A model generated the notes under the pieces. It had not been told where the DNA came from, searched no databases, and saw nothing but the letters and a program-made list of their open reading frames with translations. This document shows, in pieces, positions 25,825 through 34,480 of a stretch of DNA of 62,133 nt (the stretch's first letter is position 1; each line of letters starts with the position of its first letter). Origin of the DNA: CAVVTR01 sp963751245 (GTDB lineage Bacteria; Acidobacteriota; Thermoanaerobaculia; Thermoanaerobaculales; Thermoanaerobaculaceae); contig CAVVTR010000017.1 in NCBI GenBank assembly GCA_963751245.1, forward strand, positions 1-62,133, given 5' to 3'. Made by a program: the position numbers and the translations under genes.

Positions 25825-27222
25825 ATGCCGATGAAGCAGACGTTGGGACGCCGTCCGAAGCGAGGAAAGCTGCGCCTGGTCGTGGCGCTGGTCGTGGTGG
25901 TGGGTCTGGGGTACGTCCTGTGGGGCGGGCTGCGGCTCGGGCCGCTTCCGGTGATCACCATGCAGACGGACCACCCGGCGGTGGGGGCCGCGACGAAGGT
26001 CGAGGCGCGCTTCACCGCGCCCGCCGGCGGGCTGGGCCACGTCACCCTGGAGGTCGTCCAGGGCGACCGCGCCGAGGTGGTGGCCGAGCGCACGTTCCAG
26101 CGGGGCAGCGCGTTCAACCCGCTGCCCGGCGCCGGGACCGCGTCGGCCACCCTGGAGGCCACGGTGGGCGTGAAGACCCAGCCGTGGCTCAAGGAGGGTC
26201 CGGCCACGCTGCGCGCCACCGCCGACCGCTTCTCGGGGCCGTTCCGGTCGCCGGCGCCGTTCGTGTTCATCCGCGCCGTCACGGTCCGCACCCGGCCGCC
26301 CCGGCTGGAGATCCTCTCCTCGCAGAACTACGCCACCGAAGGCGGCGCCGGGGTGGTCGTGATGCGCGTCGGCGACACCGCCGTGCGCTCGGGCGTGCGG
26401 GCGGGCACCGTGGAGTCGGTGTCGTTCCCGATGCCGGGGCGCGGAAGCGGCGAGCGCTTCACCCTCTACGCCGTGCCGTGGGACCTGGGCGACGGCAACC
26501 AGGTGCGCGCCTTCGCCGAGGACGACGCCGGAAACCGCGTGGAGGTGCCGTTCCTGAGCGGGTTCAAGGTCGTGCCGCCCAGGCAGGACACCATCCACCT
26601 GGACGACGCCTTCCTCGAGCGGGTGGTGCCCGCCATCGCCAGCCGGACGCCCGGCTTCGACGCCAGCGGGAGCCTGCTGGACCAGTACCTGGCCATCAAC
26701 GGGGCCATGCGCGCGAAGATCCTCCAGCAGATCAAGGGCGTCGTCGCCGACACCCAGGCGAAGTTCCTGTGGTCGGGGCCTTTCCTCCAGCTGCCCAACT
26801 CGGCCATGCGCGCCGGGTTCGCCCAGACCCGGACCTACATGTACGAGGGGAAGGCCGTGGATCACCAGACCCACCTGGGCCTGGACCTGGCGTCCACCTC
26901 CGATGCGCCGGTTCCCGCGGCCAACGGCGGGCGCGTCCTCTTCGCGGGGTGGCTGGGGATCTACGGCAACGCCGTGATCATCGACCACGGCTACGGCCTC
27001 GCGAGCCTCTACGGGCACCTCTCGTCCATCGACGTTAAGGTGGGGGACGCGGTGACGAAGGGGCAGATCATCGCCCACACCGGCGCCACCGGACTGGCCG
27101 GGGGCGACCATCTGCACCTGGAGATCTTCGTCCAGGGGCAGTCCGTCAGCCCCCTGGAGTGGCTCGACGGCCACTGGATCCGCAACAACGTCACCTCGAA
27201 GCTGGGGCTGCCTTCGGAGTGA
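25825..27222 (+). CDS. M23 family metallopeptidase, membrane-anchored
   Basis: 465 residues. One N-terminal helix (LVVALVVVVGLGYVLWGGL, about 18-36) anchors it, with the bulk outside. Residues 40-300 are a beta-rich region with no known catalytic features. The C-terminal about 130 residues are a lysostaphin-type M23 domain with zinc ligands H350 and D354 (THLGLDLAS) and H429-L-H431 (GGDHLHLEIF). Such enzymes cut peptidoglycan cross-bridges or act as scaffolds in cell division and envelope growth, and here both zinc motifs are intact. A second ATG at 25831 has better spacing to GGGGGA and may be the true start. It ends 6 bases from the convergent DUF481 gene. Confidence 0.88.
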   Translation: MPMKQTLGRRPKRGKLRLVVALVVVVGLGYVLWGGLRLGPLPVITMQTDHPAVGAATKVEARFTAPAGGLGHVTLEVVQGDRAEVVAERTFQRGSAFNPLPGAGTASATLEATVGVKTQPWLKEGPATLRATADRFSGPFRSPAPFVFIRAVTVRTRPPRLEILSSQNYATEGGAGVVVMRVGDTAVRSGVRAGTVESVSFPMPGRGSGERFTLYAVPWDLGDGNQVRAFAEDDAGNRVEVPFLSGFKVVPPRQDTIHLDDAFLERVVPAIASRTPGFDASGSLLDQYLAINGAMRAKILQQIKGVVADTQAKFLWSGPFLQLPNSAMRAGFAQTRTYMYEGKAVDHQTHLGLDLASTSDAPVPAANGGRVLFAGWLGIYGNAVIIDHGYGLASLYGHLSSIDVKVGDAVTKGQIIAHTGATGLAGGDHLHLEIFVQGQSVSPLEWLDGHWIRNNVTSKLGLPSE

Positions 27223-27228
27223 GGCGTC

Positions 27229-28011
27229 TCAGGGCGCGGGCTTTGCGAGGTTCTCCTTCGAGGCGAGGTTGACCACCAGCGACGCCTTGGTGACGGTGTC
27301 GGTCTTGCCGAACCCCGGCACCGGCAGGTTGTCGTAGCGGAACTCGTAGGAGAACTTCACCGCCAGGTGGGCGTTGACCGCCGCCTGGAGCGCGGCCGCC
27401 GCGTACAGCCGCCAGCGCTTGGCGTCTCGCACGCTCTGGTAGAACGTCACGTTCTGCGTGGTGGAGGCGGTGTCCGAGAGCGCCACCGCGGAGCGCGCCT
27501 GGGCCATCACTCCGCCCCGGTTCGAGGTCTCCCCCTCCACCGGGACCTCCCGGGTCCAGGTGGCGGCGGCGATGGCGTCCAGGGTCCAGGTGTCCGACGC
27601 GTACGCCTTCCACTGGACGCCGGCGTCCGTGACGGACCGCAGGTCGAAACCGGCGAGGGGTGCGCGGTCGCCCTGCCACCCCGCCGTGAGGCTCATCCGC
27701 TCGGAGATCGCGCGGTTGCCCCGCACGCCGGCGGAGTAGCGCTCCGCGGTGGTGACGCCGCTGTCGGTGGCGCGAACGGCATCGACGGCCGCCTGCAGGC
27801 TCCACAGGGTCCAGCGCCGGTGGAAGGTGGCGTCGGCACCCGCCGTCTGCGTCCTGGAGTTGCCGCCGGTGGCCACGTAGGAGAAGCCGACCTTCAGGTC
27901 CCACAGCGGCTTGGGCTTCTCGTCGTCGGCGCGCGCCGGCGCCGCGACGGCGGCGAGGAGGAGCCCTGCCAGGACCACGGTGACGGTGCGGACGTCGGAC
28001 GAAGCGCGCAT
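27229..28011 (-). CDS. DUF481 family outer-membrane beta-barrel protein
   Basis: 260 residues: a signal peptide (VLAGLLLAAVAAPARADDEKP) then alternating amphipathic strands characteristic of DUF481 (YdiY-like) barrels, with LKVGFSYVATGGNSRTQTAGADATF near the N-terminus and VNAHLAVKFSYEFRYDNLPVPGFGKTDTV and LVVNL near the end. The family is predicted to form outer-membrane barrels and has no known substrate. The start at 28011 follows GGGAGGG. It is convergent with the M23 gene and divergent from the aminotransferase. Confidence 0.85.
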   Translation of the reverse strand: MRASSDVRTVTVVLAGLLLAAVAAPARADDEKPKPLWDLKVGFSYVATGGNSRTQTAGADATFHRRWTLWSLQAAVDAVRATDSGVTTAERYSAGVRGNRAISERMSLTAGWQGDRAPLAGFDLRSVTDAGVQWKAYASDTWTLDAIAAATWTREVPVEGETSNRGGVMAQARSAVALSDTASTTQNVTFYQSVRDAKRWRLYAAAALQAAVNAHLAVKFSYEFRYDNLPVPGFGKTDTVTKASLVVNLASKENLAKPAP

Positions 28012-28158
28012 GCGGACCCTCCCAGCATCACCTTCAGCGATGCAGGATCGTAGCCGCCTCCCGCGAACCCGGTCAAGCACGCGGCCACCAATCGGACCAC
28101 GGTTGTCGAGCGGGCGGCCGCCTTGACGGTGCCGCGGGCGATCTCGCAGACTCGGGCC

Positions 28159-29334
28159 ATGGCGCTTCCCGTCAACCCCGCCGTCGCCCTCATGGACGAG
28201 TCAGTGATCCGCGAGATGACCCGCGTCGCAGAGGACTGCGGCGCCGTGAACCTCGCCCAGGGCTACCCCGAGCTGCCAGTCCCCGAGCCCGTCCTCGCCG
28301 CCGCGCAGGCCGCCATGGCGGCCGGCCACAACCGCTACACGCGCACCTGGGGGGATGCGGGGCTGCGGCACCGGCTCGCCGGCTTCCTCGAGCGTCACTG
28401 GGGGCTGCGCTACGCGCCGGAGGACGAGCTCGTCATCACCTGCGGCGCCTCCGAGGCCATCGTGGCGGCGCTGCTGGCGGTGCTGTCGCCGGGGGACGGC
28501 GTGGTCATCCCGGAGCCCATCTACGAGAACTACCTGCCCGCCGCCCGCCTCGCCGGGGCGCGCCCGGAGGTCCTCGCCGTGGACCCGTTCACCGGCGCGT
28601 GGGACCCGGCGGCCCTGGACGCGGCGCTGAGCCGCTCGCGGGCCATGGTGCTCAACACGCCGGCGAACCCCTCGGGCAAGGTGTGGACGCGGGAGGAGCT
28701 CGAGACGGTGGCGGCGCTGGTGGAGCGCCACGACGCCGTGCTCGTCACCGACGAGACCTACGCCTGGATCACCGCGCCGGGCGAGGTCCACGTGCCTCCG
28801 GCGACGGTGGGCGCGCTGGCGCCGCGCACGGTGACCATCTCGTCGTTCTCAAAGACGTACGCGGTCACCGGCTGGCGGGTAGGGTTCGCGGCTGCCCCGG
28901 CGCCGCTGATGGGCGCCATCCGCACCGTCCACGACTTCCTCACCGTCTGCGCCCCGGCGCCGTTTCAGCTCGCCCTGGCCGAGGCGCTGTCGCTGCCGGA
29001 GAGCTACTACACGGGCATCGCCGCCGAGTACCGCCGCCGTTTCGAGATCCTCGCCGGCGGCCTGCGCGCCGCCGGGTGGCGGGTCAACGAGCCGCGGGGG
29101 ACGTACTTCCTCCTCGTCGACCTGCGCCACCTGGACATCGGAGACGACCGCGCCTGGGCGGTGGAGCTGGCCCGCGGCCGGGGCGTCGCCGGAGTGCCCG
29201 GCTCGTCGTTCCTGTGGGGCGGCATGCCCCGCGCCGACGGCACGCCTCCCGACCGGCGCGGCCGCTTCCTGCGCCTGTCGTTCGGCAAGACCGAGGCGGA
29301 GCTCCGCGAGGCGCTGCGCCGCCTGTCGGCCTGA
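28159..29334 (+). CDS. Class I/II pyridoxal-phosphate aminotransferase
   Basis: 391 residues. Fold type I motifs are in order: NLAQGYPELPVP, YTRTWGDAGLR, the cofactor-phosphate region GASEA (about 96-100), N170 in NTPANPSGK, D198 and Y201 in VTDETYAW, and the Schiff-base lysine K232 in SSFSKTYAVTGWRVGF. The RGTYFLLVDL segment and a C-terminal LRLSFGKTE substrate-carboxylate Arg follow. It is closest in style to aspartate/methionine-type or kynurenine aminotransferases (YbdL-like), and the exact substrate cannot be told. The ATG at 28159 is chosen because the family begins there. It lacks a strong ribosome binding site and an upstream TTG at 28123 is possible. It appears monocistronic. Confidence 0.87.
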   Translation: MALPVNPAVALMDESVIREMTRVAEDCGAVNLAQGYPELPVPEPVLAAAQAAMAAGHNRYTRTWGDAGLRHRLAGFLERHWGLRYAPEDELVITCGASEAIVAALLAVLSPGDGVVIPEPIYENYLPAARLAGARPEVLAVDPFTGAWDPAALDAALSRSRAMVLNTPANPSGKVWTREELETVAALVERHDAVLVTDETYAWITAPGEVHVPPATVGALAPRTVTISSFSKTYAVTGWRVGFAAAPAPLMGAIRTVHDFLTVCAPAPFQLALAEALSLPESYYTGIAAEYRRRFEILAGGLRAAGWRVNEPRGTYFLLVDLRHLDIGDDRAWAVELARGRGVAGVPGSSFLWGGMPRADGTPPDRRGRFLRLSFGKTEAELREALRRLSA

Positions 29335-29443
29335 ACGTTCCGCGTCCGCCGGGGCGCAGCCCTCGCCTGCTAGCATGAGGCCCGAGGAATCCACCACCGC
29401 GGGCCCCCGTTGTGACCGACGGCGCGCGGCGCAGGGAGTTCGA

Positions 29444-30238
29444 GTGTCCTACCCACGAGGTTCGTACCAGTTCCGCACCACCTTCGGCGGTCTCGGCGGC
29501 TCGCCGTCCCGGGACGTGGTGGTGCTCGTCGGCGTGGTCTTCGCGACGTTCGCCATGCAGTTCTTCGCCTCCACGGCGATCATCCCGGCGTTGCTGCACC
29601 TGTCCCCTGCGGTGTGGCGGCTGGGGTTCGTGTGGGAGGTGGGCACCTACGCGTTCACCGGCTACGGTCCGCCGAGCCTGTGGATCCTCCTCGAGCTCCT
29701 CATGCTGTACTGGTTCGGCTCCGACGTGTTCTCGCGCCTCGGGCGCCGTCGCTTCTGGGGCCTCCTGGCCGGGGTGGCCGCGGCCTCGGGGGTGGCCGCC
29801 GTGCTCGTCGAGCTCGCCTCCGCGGTGGTGTGGGGCGGCAGCCTCACGGCGTTCCCGTTCCAGATCATGCAGGGGCAGCGCATGCTCCTGGTGATCCTCA
29901 TCGCCGCCTTCGCCACCCTCTACGGCGAGGCCACGATCCTGTTCTTCTTCGTGCTGCCGCTCAAGGCCCGGTGGTTCCTGTGGCTCGAGGTGCTCATCGC
30001 GTTCATCGCCTTCCTTTCGAGCCACGACCTCGCCGGCTTCGCGGGGGTGTGCGCGGGCACGCTTCTCACCTTCCTGTGGCTGTCCCCGGGCGGGCCGAAG
30101 CAGCGGATCCGCCGCTGGCGGCTGCGCTGGCAGCAGGACCAGCTGCAGCGCAAGCTCGAACGCATGCGCCGCAAGCGCAACATGCGGGTGGTCGATGGCG
30201 AAGGCAAGCGCGGCGGCCCCGGCTCCTGGGTGAACTGA
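29444..30238 (+). CDS. Rhomboid-like integral membrane protein, probably inactive
   Basis: 264 residues with six or so hydrophobic helices and a basic C-terminal tail (RRWRLRWQQDQLQRKLERMRRKRNMR). The layout, with a first helix then a GYGPPSLWILLELLMLYWFGSDV segment, resembles rhomboid-related membrane proteins, but no GxSG nucleophile or paired His is present, so catalysis is unlikely. The GTG at 29444 is preferred because AGGGAG lies 7 bases upstream and the hydrophobic core follows at the usual distance. A possible -10 box TAGCAT (about 29371) precedes it. It converges on the M64 peptidase gene. Confidence 0.7.
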   Translation: MSYPRGSYQFRTTFGGLGGSPSRDVVVLVGVVFATFAMQFFASTAIIPALLHLSPAVWRLGFVWEVGTYAFTGYGPPSLWILLELLMLYWFGSDVFSRLGRRRFWGLLAGVAAASGVAAVLVELASAVVWGGSLTAFPFQIMQGQRMLLVILIAAFATLYGEATILFFFVLPLKARWFLWLEVLIAFIAFLSSHDLAGFAGVCAGTLLTFLWLSPGGPKQRIRRWRLRWQQDQLQRKLERMRRKRNMRVVDGEGKRGGPGSWVN

Positions 30239-30319
30239 TCCCGCCCGGCGGGGTGGACGCCGAGCACAGAAACAGCCCCGGCTCCGGCGTGGCGCGGTGG
30301 TCGCGGTGGCGCCTCGGGC

Positions 30320-31789
30320 TCACTCGGTGTAGCGGTCGATGACCCGCTCGATGGCCCGGCTGCACACGGCGCAGTAGGGCTTCGCGCCCTTGGAGAACAT
30401 GATGCAGTCGAGCATGGGGCGGTAGAGCCCCGTGGAGGCGTAGCCGGCGCCCTCGAACGCCCCGACCACGCCGACGTACCGGCTCTTCGCGAGGTACGCG
30501 TCGGCCTCGCGGGCGTGCTCCAGAGAGAGCTTCTCGGCCTCGTCCTTGAGCCTCGCGACCTCCGCGGCCGGCGCACCGGAGCGCATGGCGGCGGCGATCT
30601 TCGAGTTGAGCTCCTCGCGGACCTTCTGGTACGCCAGGTCCTTCTCGTCGAACCCGGCCTTCTCCCACGGCGTCGGGACCGGGGTGCCCGGGGTGACGAG
30701 GTCCTTCCACTTGAGCTTCGCGGGGTCGAGCAGGGCGGTGATGTTGGCCTCGGTGGGCTCCACCCCCTTGGGGTAGAACTCGTTGTAGGCCACGGAGGAG
30801 GTGTAGTACTCGTCGGCGAGGCCGGCGAAGGCGTGGCCGAGCTCGTGCAGCAGCAGGTAGGTCGCCCACTGGTTGTCGCTGGTGAAGGTGCAGTAGAGGT
30901 TGTAGATGCCCCCGCCGCCGTAGCGGTCGCTGTTGACCATGACGAGGAGCGTGTCGTAGGGGACGTGGGCTGCGGCGTCGCGCACCGCGCGGTTGTTCTC
31001 GGTGAGGAGGTAGCGCTCCGAGCCCAGGGAATCGAAGCTGGCGTCGAGGGCGGTGGCGCGGTGGACGCCGCGGCTGGGCTCGTCGCAGCCGGACTGCTGG
31101 GAGGCGCGCAGCACCCCGTAGACGTTGAAGTCGCCGCGCCGCGTCCTGTACGGCTCCTGGCCGAAGAGCACTTCCGTGAAGCGGGCCAGGTCGGCGCGGA
31201 ACTTGCCCTCCTCCGCCGCCGTGTACCCCTCGCCGAGGACGGCCACGTCCACCTTGGCGTGGGGGTCGCCGTGGATCTCCTGGCGGACCACGATCACGCC
31301 CTCCTCGAGCGGCTCGTCGATGATCCCGGTGTCCGCCGGGTCGACGGCCGCGGAGAACAGCTCGTGCAGCGTGGTGTCGCGGTCGCGGCGCTCGATGACC
31401 AGGCGCACCGGGTGCCTTGGGGAACGGCACCAGCGACGCTCTCGCGGAAGGCGCGCACCGTGCCGGCGGCGGCCTTCGACGTCGTGCGGTACTCGCCGAA
31501 GATGCAGTCGTACCCCTTGGAGTAGAGGACCGCGCCGCTGGCCGGGGTCCACCACGCGGACCTCGTACTGCCCGGTCCCGAAGGGGTCCACGAGGTGGGT
31601 GCGGCTGCCGGCCCAGATGCCCTGGCGGAGCAGGCGGTCGACGGAGTACTCGTCCCGGGCGGCGTTGCCCGCGTGGATCAGGTCCACGCGCAGCGTCGCG
31701 TCGGTGAAGTGCGCGTCGAAGGACGGCGGCGGCGCGGCGGCCAGGGCCGGGGCGGCGGTGAGCACCAGGACGGCGAGCACTGAGCGCAT
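30320..31789 (-). CDS. M64 family (IgA peptidase-like) secreted metallopeptidase, with a shifted internal segment
   Basis: About 489 residues. A signal peptide (SVLAVLVLTAAPALAAAPPP) precedes an M64 N-terminal domain and the catalytic domain with LLLHELGHAFAGLADEYY near residue 315, the M64 signature HExxHxxxGLxDEY. The frame is open throughout, but the stretch read from 31547 to 31410 (about 46 residues) makes no sense. Three extra bases, at 31544-31547 (G4 for G3), about 31434 and 31410-31412 (G3 for G2), shift the frame three times and restore it. Correcting them gives YSKGYDCIFGEYRTT and FRESVLVPFPKAPVRLVIE, which fit the family. GGAGGT precedes the start at 31789. It is divergent from the mmd operon. 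Confidence 0.85.
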   Translation of the reverse strand: MRSVLAVLVLTAAPALAAAPPPSFDAHFTDATLRVDLIHAGNAARDEYSVDRLLRQGIWAGSRTHLVDPFGTGQYEVRVVDPGQRRGPLLQGVRLHLRRVPHDVEGRRRHGARLPRERRWCRSPRHPVRLVIERRDRDTTLHELFSAAVDPADTGIIDEPLEEGVIVVRQEIHGDPHAKVDVAVLGEGYTAAEEGKFRADLARFTEVLFGQEPYRTRRGDFNVYGVLRASQQSGCDEPSRGVHRATALDASFDSLGSERYLLTENNRAVRDAAAHVPYDTLLVMVNSDRYGGGGIYNLYCTFTSDNQWATYLLLHELGHAFAGLADEYYTSSVAYNEFYPKGVEPTEANITALLDPAKLKWKDLVTPGTPVPTPWEKAGFDEKDLAYQKVREELNSKIAAAMRSGAPAAEVARLKDEAEKLSLEHAREADAYLAKSRYVGVVGAFEGAGYASTGLYRPMLDCIMFSKGAKPYCAVCSRAIERVIDRYTE

Positions 31790-31853
31790 GGGACGGACCT
31801 CCGCCGCCATCCTAGCCGATCTCGTTTGCGCGTGACGCATCTTCGGCGGTGTG

Positions 31854-31882
31854 TTGCCACGGTCTTGACCTTGTGGTATCGT
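31854..31882 (+). promoter_or_regulatory. Candidate promoter for the mmd operon
   Basis: TTGCCA (31854-31859) and TATCGT (31877-31882) are 17 bases apart in a locally AT-richer patch within the 220-base divergent gap between the M64 gene and mmdA. It would give a leader of about 120 bases. I see no riboswitch-like fold in that leader. Confidence 0.4.
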
Positions 31883-32009
31883 TCACAAGCAGGCGGCGCG
31901 GGGGCAGCGCGGCCGACTTTTTGAAAGCTCAACCCGAACGGTTCCAGGGCCGGCGAGGTTCCCCGCGGGGACCGCCGGACCGGGACCCGAGCGGCGAACG
32001 GAGACAGAC

Positions 32010-33560
32010 ATGCCATCGGTGGAAGAAGCGATCATCAAGCTCAGGGAGCTCAAGGCGGAGGCCCGGCTCGGGGGCGGGGAGGCCCGCATCGAGGCGCAGC
32101 ACGCCCGGGGCAAGTACACGGCGAGGGAGCGCATCGACATGCTGCTCGACGAGGGCAGCTTCGAGGAGTTCGACGCCCTCGTGAAGCACCGCTGCACGGC
32201 GTTCGACATGGAGGAGCAGCGCATTCTCGGCGACGGCGTGGTGTGCGGCCAGGGGACCATCAACACACGGCAGGTGGTGGTGTTCTCGCAGGACTTCACG
32301 GTGTTCGGCGGGTCGCTGTCCGAGACTCACGCGGAGAAGATCTGCAAGGTCATGGACGTGGCCATGCGGGTAGGGTGCCCGGTGATCGGGATCAACGACT
32401 CCGGCGGCGCCCGCATCCAGGAGGGGGTGAGCTCCCTGGCCGGCTACGCGGAGATCTTCAAGCGCAACGTCCTCGCCTCCGGGGTGGTGCCGCAGATCTC
32501 GGTGGTGCTGGGGCCGTGCGCGGGCGGTGCCGTCTACTCCCCGGCGCTCACGGACTTCACCCTCATGAGCAAGGGGTCGTACATGTTCATTACCGGGCCC
32601 AAGGTGGTCAAGAGCGTCACCGGCGAGGACGTGGGCACCGAGGACCTGGGCGGCTCGGTGGTGCACGCCACCAAGAGCGGCGTGTGCCACTTCGTGGCCG
32701 AGGACGACGTCGAGGCCATGGAGCTCGTCAAGGTGCTGCTCTCCTACCTGCCGCAGACGAACCTGGAGGAGGCGCCGCTGGTGGCGTGCACCGACCCCGC
32801 CGGGCGCTTCGAGCCGGAGCTCGCCGAGATCGTCCCCGACGACCCCAACAAGCCGTACGACATGAAGAACGTCATCGGTCTGGTCATGGACAACAAGAAC
32901 TTCCTGGAGGTGCAGCGCCGCTTCGCTCCCAACATGATCACGGCGTTCGCGCGCCTCGCGGGGCGCTCGGTGGGCATCGTCGCCAACCAGCCCAAATACC
33001 TCGCCGGCGTCCTCGACATCAACGCGTCCCGCAAGGCGGCGCGGTTCGTGCGCTTCTGCGACGCCTTCAACATCCCGGTCATCACCTTCGTGGACGTTCC
33101 GGGCTTTCTGCCCGGCACTTCCCAGGAGCACAACGGCATCATCCTGCACGGCGCCAAGCTCCTCTACGCCTACACCGAGGCCACGGTGCCCAAGCTCACC
33201 GTCATCACCCGCAAGGCGTACGGTGGCGCCTACGACGTCATGAGCTCCAAGCACCTGCGCGGCGACATCAACTACGCCTGGCCCACGGCGGAGATCGCCG
33301 TGATGGGCGCCAAGGGCGCGGTGGAGGTGCTCATGCACAAGCAGATCGCCGCCGCCGCCGACCCCGGGGCCGAGACGGCGCGCCTCGTCTCCGAGTACGA
33401 GCGGGAGTTCATGAACCCGTACCGGGCCGCAGAGCGCGGCTTCGTGGACGACGTCATCGAGCCCGACAAGACCCGCTTCCGGCTCATCCGGGCGCTCACC
33501 ATGCTGTCCACCAAGCGGGACACCAACCCGCCCCGCAAGCACGGGAACATGCCGCTGTAG
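32010..33560 (+). CDS. mmdA: Methylmalonyl-CoA decarboxylase alpha subunit (biotin carboxyltransferase)
   Basis: 516-residue acyl-CoA carboxyltransferase of the MmdA/PccB family. It has the ARGKYTARERIDMLLDEGSFEEFDALV entry, the N-domain oxyanion region GVPVIGINDSGGARIQEG-type stretch (NDSGGARIQEG at about 131-141), GPCAGGAVYSPALTDF and the C-domain ITRKAYGGAYDVMSSK and WPTAEIAVMGAKGAVEV. It moves CO2 from methylmalonyl-CoA to biotin on MmdC. The following genes for gamma, biotin carrier and beta sodium-pump subunits make the decarboxylase reading stronger than a propionyl-CoA carboxylase. The start is preceded by GGAGA. Confidence 0.93.
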   Translation: MPSVEEAIIKLRELKAEARLGGGEARIEAQHARGKYTARERIDMLLDEGSFEEFDALVKHRCTAFDMEEQRILGDGVVCGQGTINTRQVVVFSQDFTVFGGSLSETHAEKICKVMDVAMRVGCPVIGINDSGGARIQEGVSSLAGYAEIFKRNVLASGVVPQISVVLGPCAGGAVYSPALTDFTLMSKGSYMFITGPKVVKSVTGEDVGTEDLGGSVVHATKSGVCHFVAEDDVEAMELVKVLLSYLPQTNLEEAPLVACTDPAGRFEPELAEIVPDDPNKPYDMKNVIGLVMDNKNFLEVQRRFAPNMITAFARLAGRSVGIVANQPKYLAGVLDINASRKAARFVRFCDAFNIPVITFVDVPGFLPGTSQEHNGIILHGAKLLYAYTEATVPKLTVITRKAYGGAYDVMSSKHLRGDINYAWPTAEIAVMGAKGAVEVLMHKQIAAAADPGAETARLVSEYEREFMNPYRAAERGFVDDVIEPDKTRFRLIRALTMLSTKRDTNPPRKHGNMPL

Positions 33561-33574
33561 GGGGGAGGCCAGCC

Positions 33575-34048
33575 ATGAGGATCCGCACCACAGTCACCGC
33601 CGCGCTGACCGCGTGGGCCGCCGCGGTGCCGCTTCTGGCCTCCGGGGCGGAACAGGCCGCCGCTCCCGTGAGCCGGGGCCACAACCCCGGGGACCTGGGC
33701 GCCTCGCTGATGTTCGGCCTGCGGCTCGGCGTCATCGGCCTCGCCGCCGTCTTCCTGGGGCTCGTCGCCGTCTACGCGTTCCTCCTCCTCCTGCACCACG
33801 TCCTCGAGGGCCGGCCGGCGCGCGCCGCCGGGAGCACCGGCGCCGCGGGGGGGAGGCCCGCCCGCACCCAGATCTCCTCCGAGGTCGCCCACGCCATCGC
33901 CCTGGCCCTCTACATGGACCTGAGGACCTTCGACGAGGAGACGGCGGAGGAGATCACCATCAAGAAGATCACCCAGGCGTTCTCGCCCTGGACCGACGCG
34001 GCCAAGACCCAGATCGTCCTCAACAGCCGGACCACCTTCGGGAAGTGA
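33575..34048 (+). CDS. mmdD: Sodium pump decarboxylase gamma/delta subunit (OadG/MmdD family)
   Basis: 157 residues. A signal-like N-terminus (TTVTAALTAWAAAVPLLASGA) is followed by one clear membrane helix (LRLGVIGLAAVFLGLVAVYAFLLLL), then a soluble tail with SSEVAHAIALALYMDL and a C-terminal ending SRTTFGK. Position and single helix match the small anchoring subunit that binds the carboxyltransferase to the membrane beta subunit. The possible additional N-terminal signal peptide is longer than in classic MmdD. GGGGGAGG lies upstream of the ATG, 14 bases after mmdA. Confidence 0.82.
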   Translation: MRIRTTVTAALTAWAAAVPLLASGAEQAAAPVSRGHNPGDLGASLMFGLRLGVIGLAAVFLGLVAVYAFLLLLHHVLEGRPARAAGSTGAAGGRPARTQISSEVAHAIALALYMDLRTFDEETAEEITIKKITQAFSPWTDAAKTQIVLNSRTTFGK

Positions 34049-34054
34049 CGAGCC

Positions 34055-34480
34055 ATGACCAGATTCAAGTACCTCATCAACGGCAACGAGTACGAGGTCA
34101 CCATCGACAGCTTCGAGGGGAGCACGGCCTCCCTCACCGTCAACGGCGTCAGCTACGAGGTGGAGGTGCAGCGCGAGAAGAAGACCCCCACCCGCATCGA
34201 GCGCCCCAAGGTGGTCTCCGGCGCCGGCCCCCAGCCCGCCCGGATGAAGCCCCAGGCCGGCCCGGGTGCGGTGAGCTCCCCGCTGCCCGGGGTCATCAAG
34301 GAGGTCCGGGTCAAGCCCGGTGACGCCGTCGCCAACGGGCAGTGCCTGTGCATCCTCGAGGCCATGAAGATGGACAACGAGATCTACGCCTCCCAGGACG
34401 GCGTCGTGGCCGCGGTGAACGTGACGGCGGGCCAGTCGGTGCTGGAGGGCGAGACCCTCGTCACGATCGGAGGGGCGTGA
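34055..34480 (+). CDS. mmdC: Biotin carrier subunit of methylmalonyl-CoA decarboxylase
   Basis: 141 residues. A small beta domain (FKYLINGNEYEVTID) is followed by a Pro/Ala/Gln hinge and a C-terminal biotinyl domain with SPLPGVIKEVRVKPGDAV and the biotinylation site EAMKM (K105). The carboxybiotin travels from MmdA to MmdB. The stop overlaps the mmdB start (TGATG at 34478-34482). Confidence 0.92.
   Translation: MTRFKYLINGNEYEVTIDSFEGSTASLTVNGVSYEVEVQREKKTPTRIERPKVVSGAGPQPARMKPQAGPGAVSSPLPGVIKEVRVKPGDAVANGQCLCILEAMKMDNEIYASQDGVVAAVNVTAGQSVLEGETLVTIGGA

Noticed and set aside
25561..27174. Minus-strand open frame of over 500 codons opposite the M23 peptidase
   Set aside because: No domain; the opposite strand has both M23 zinc motifs.
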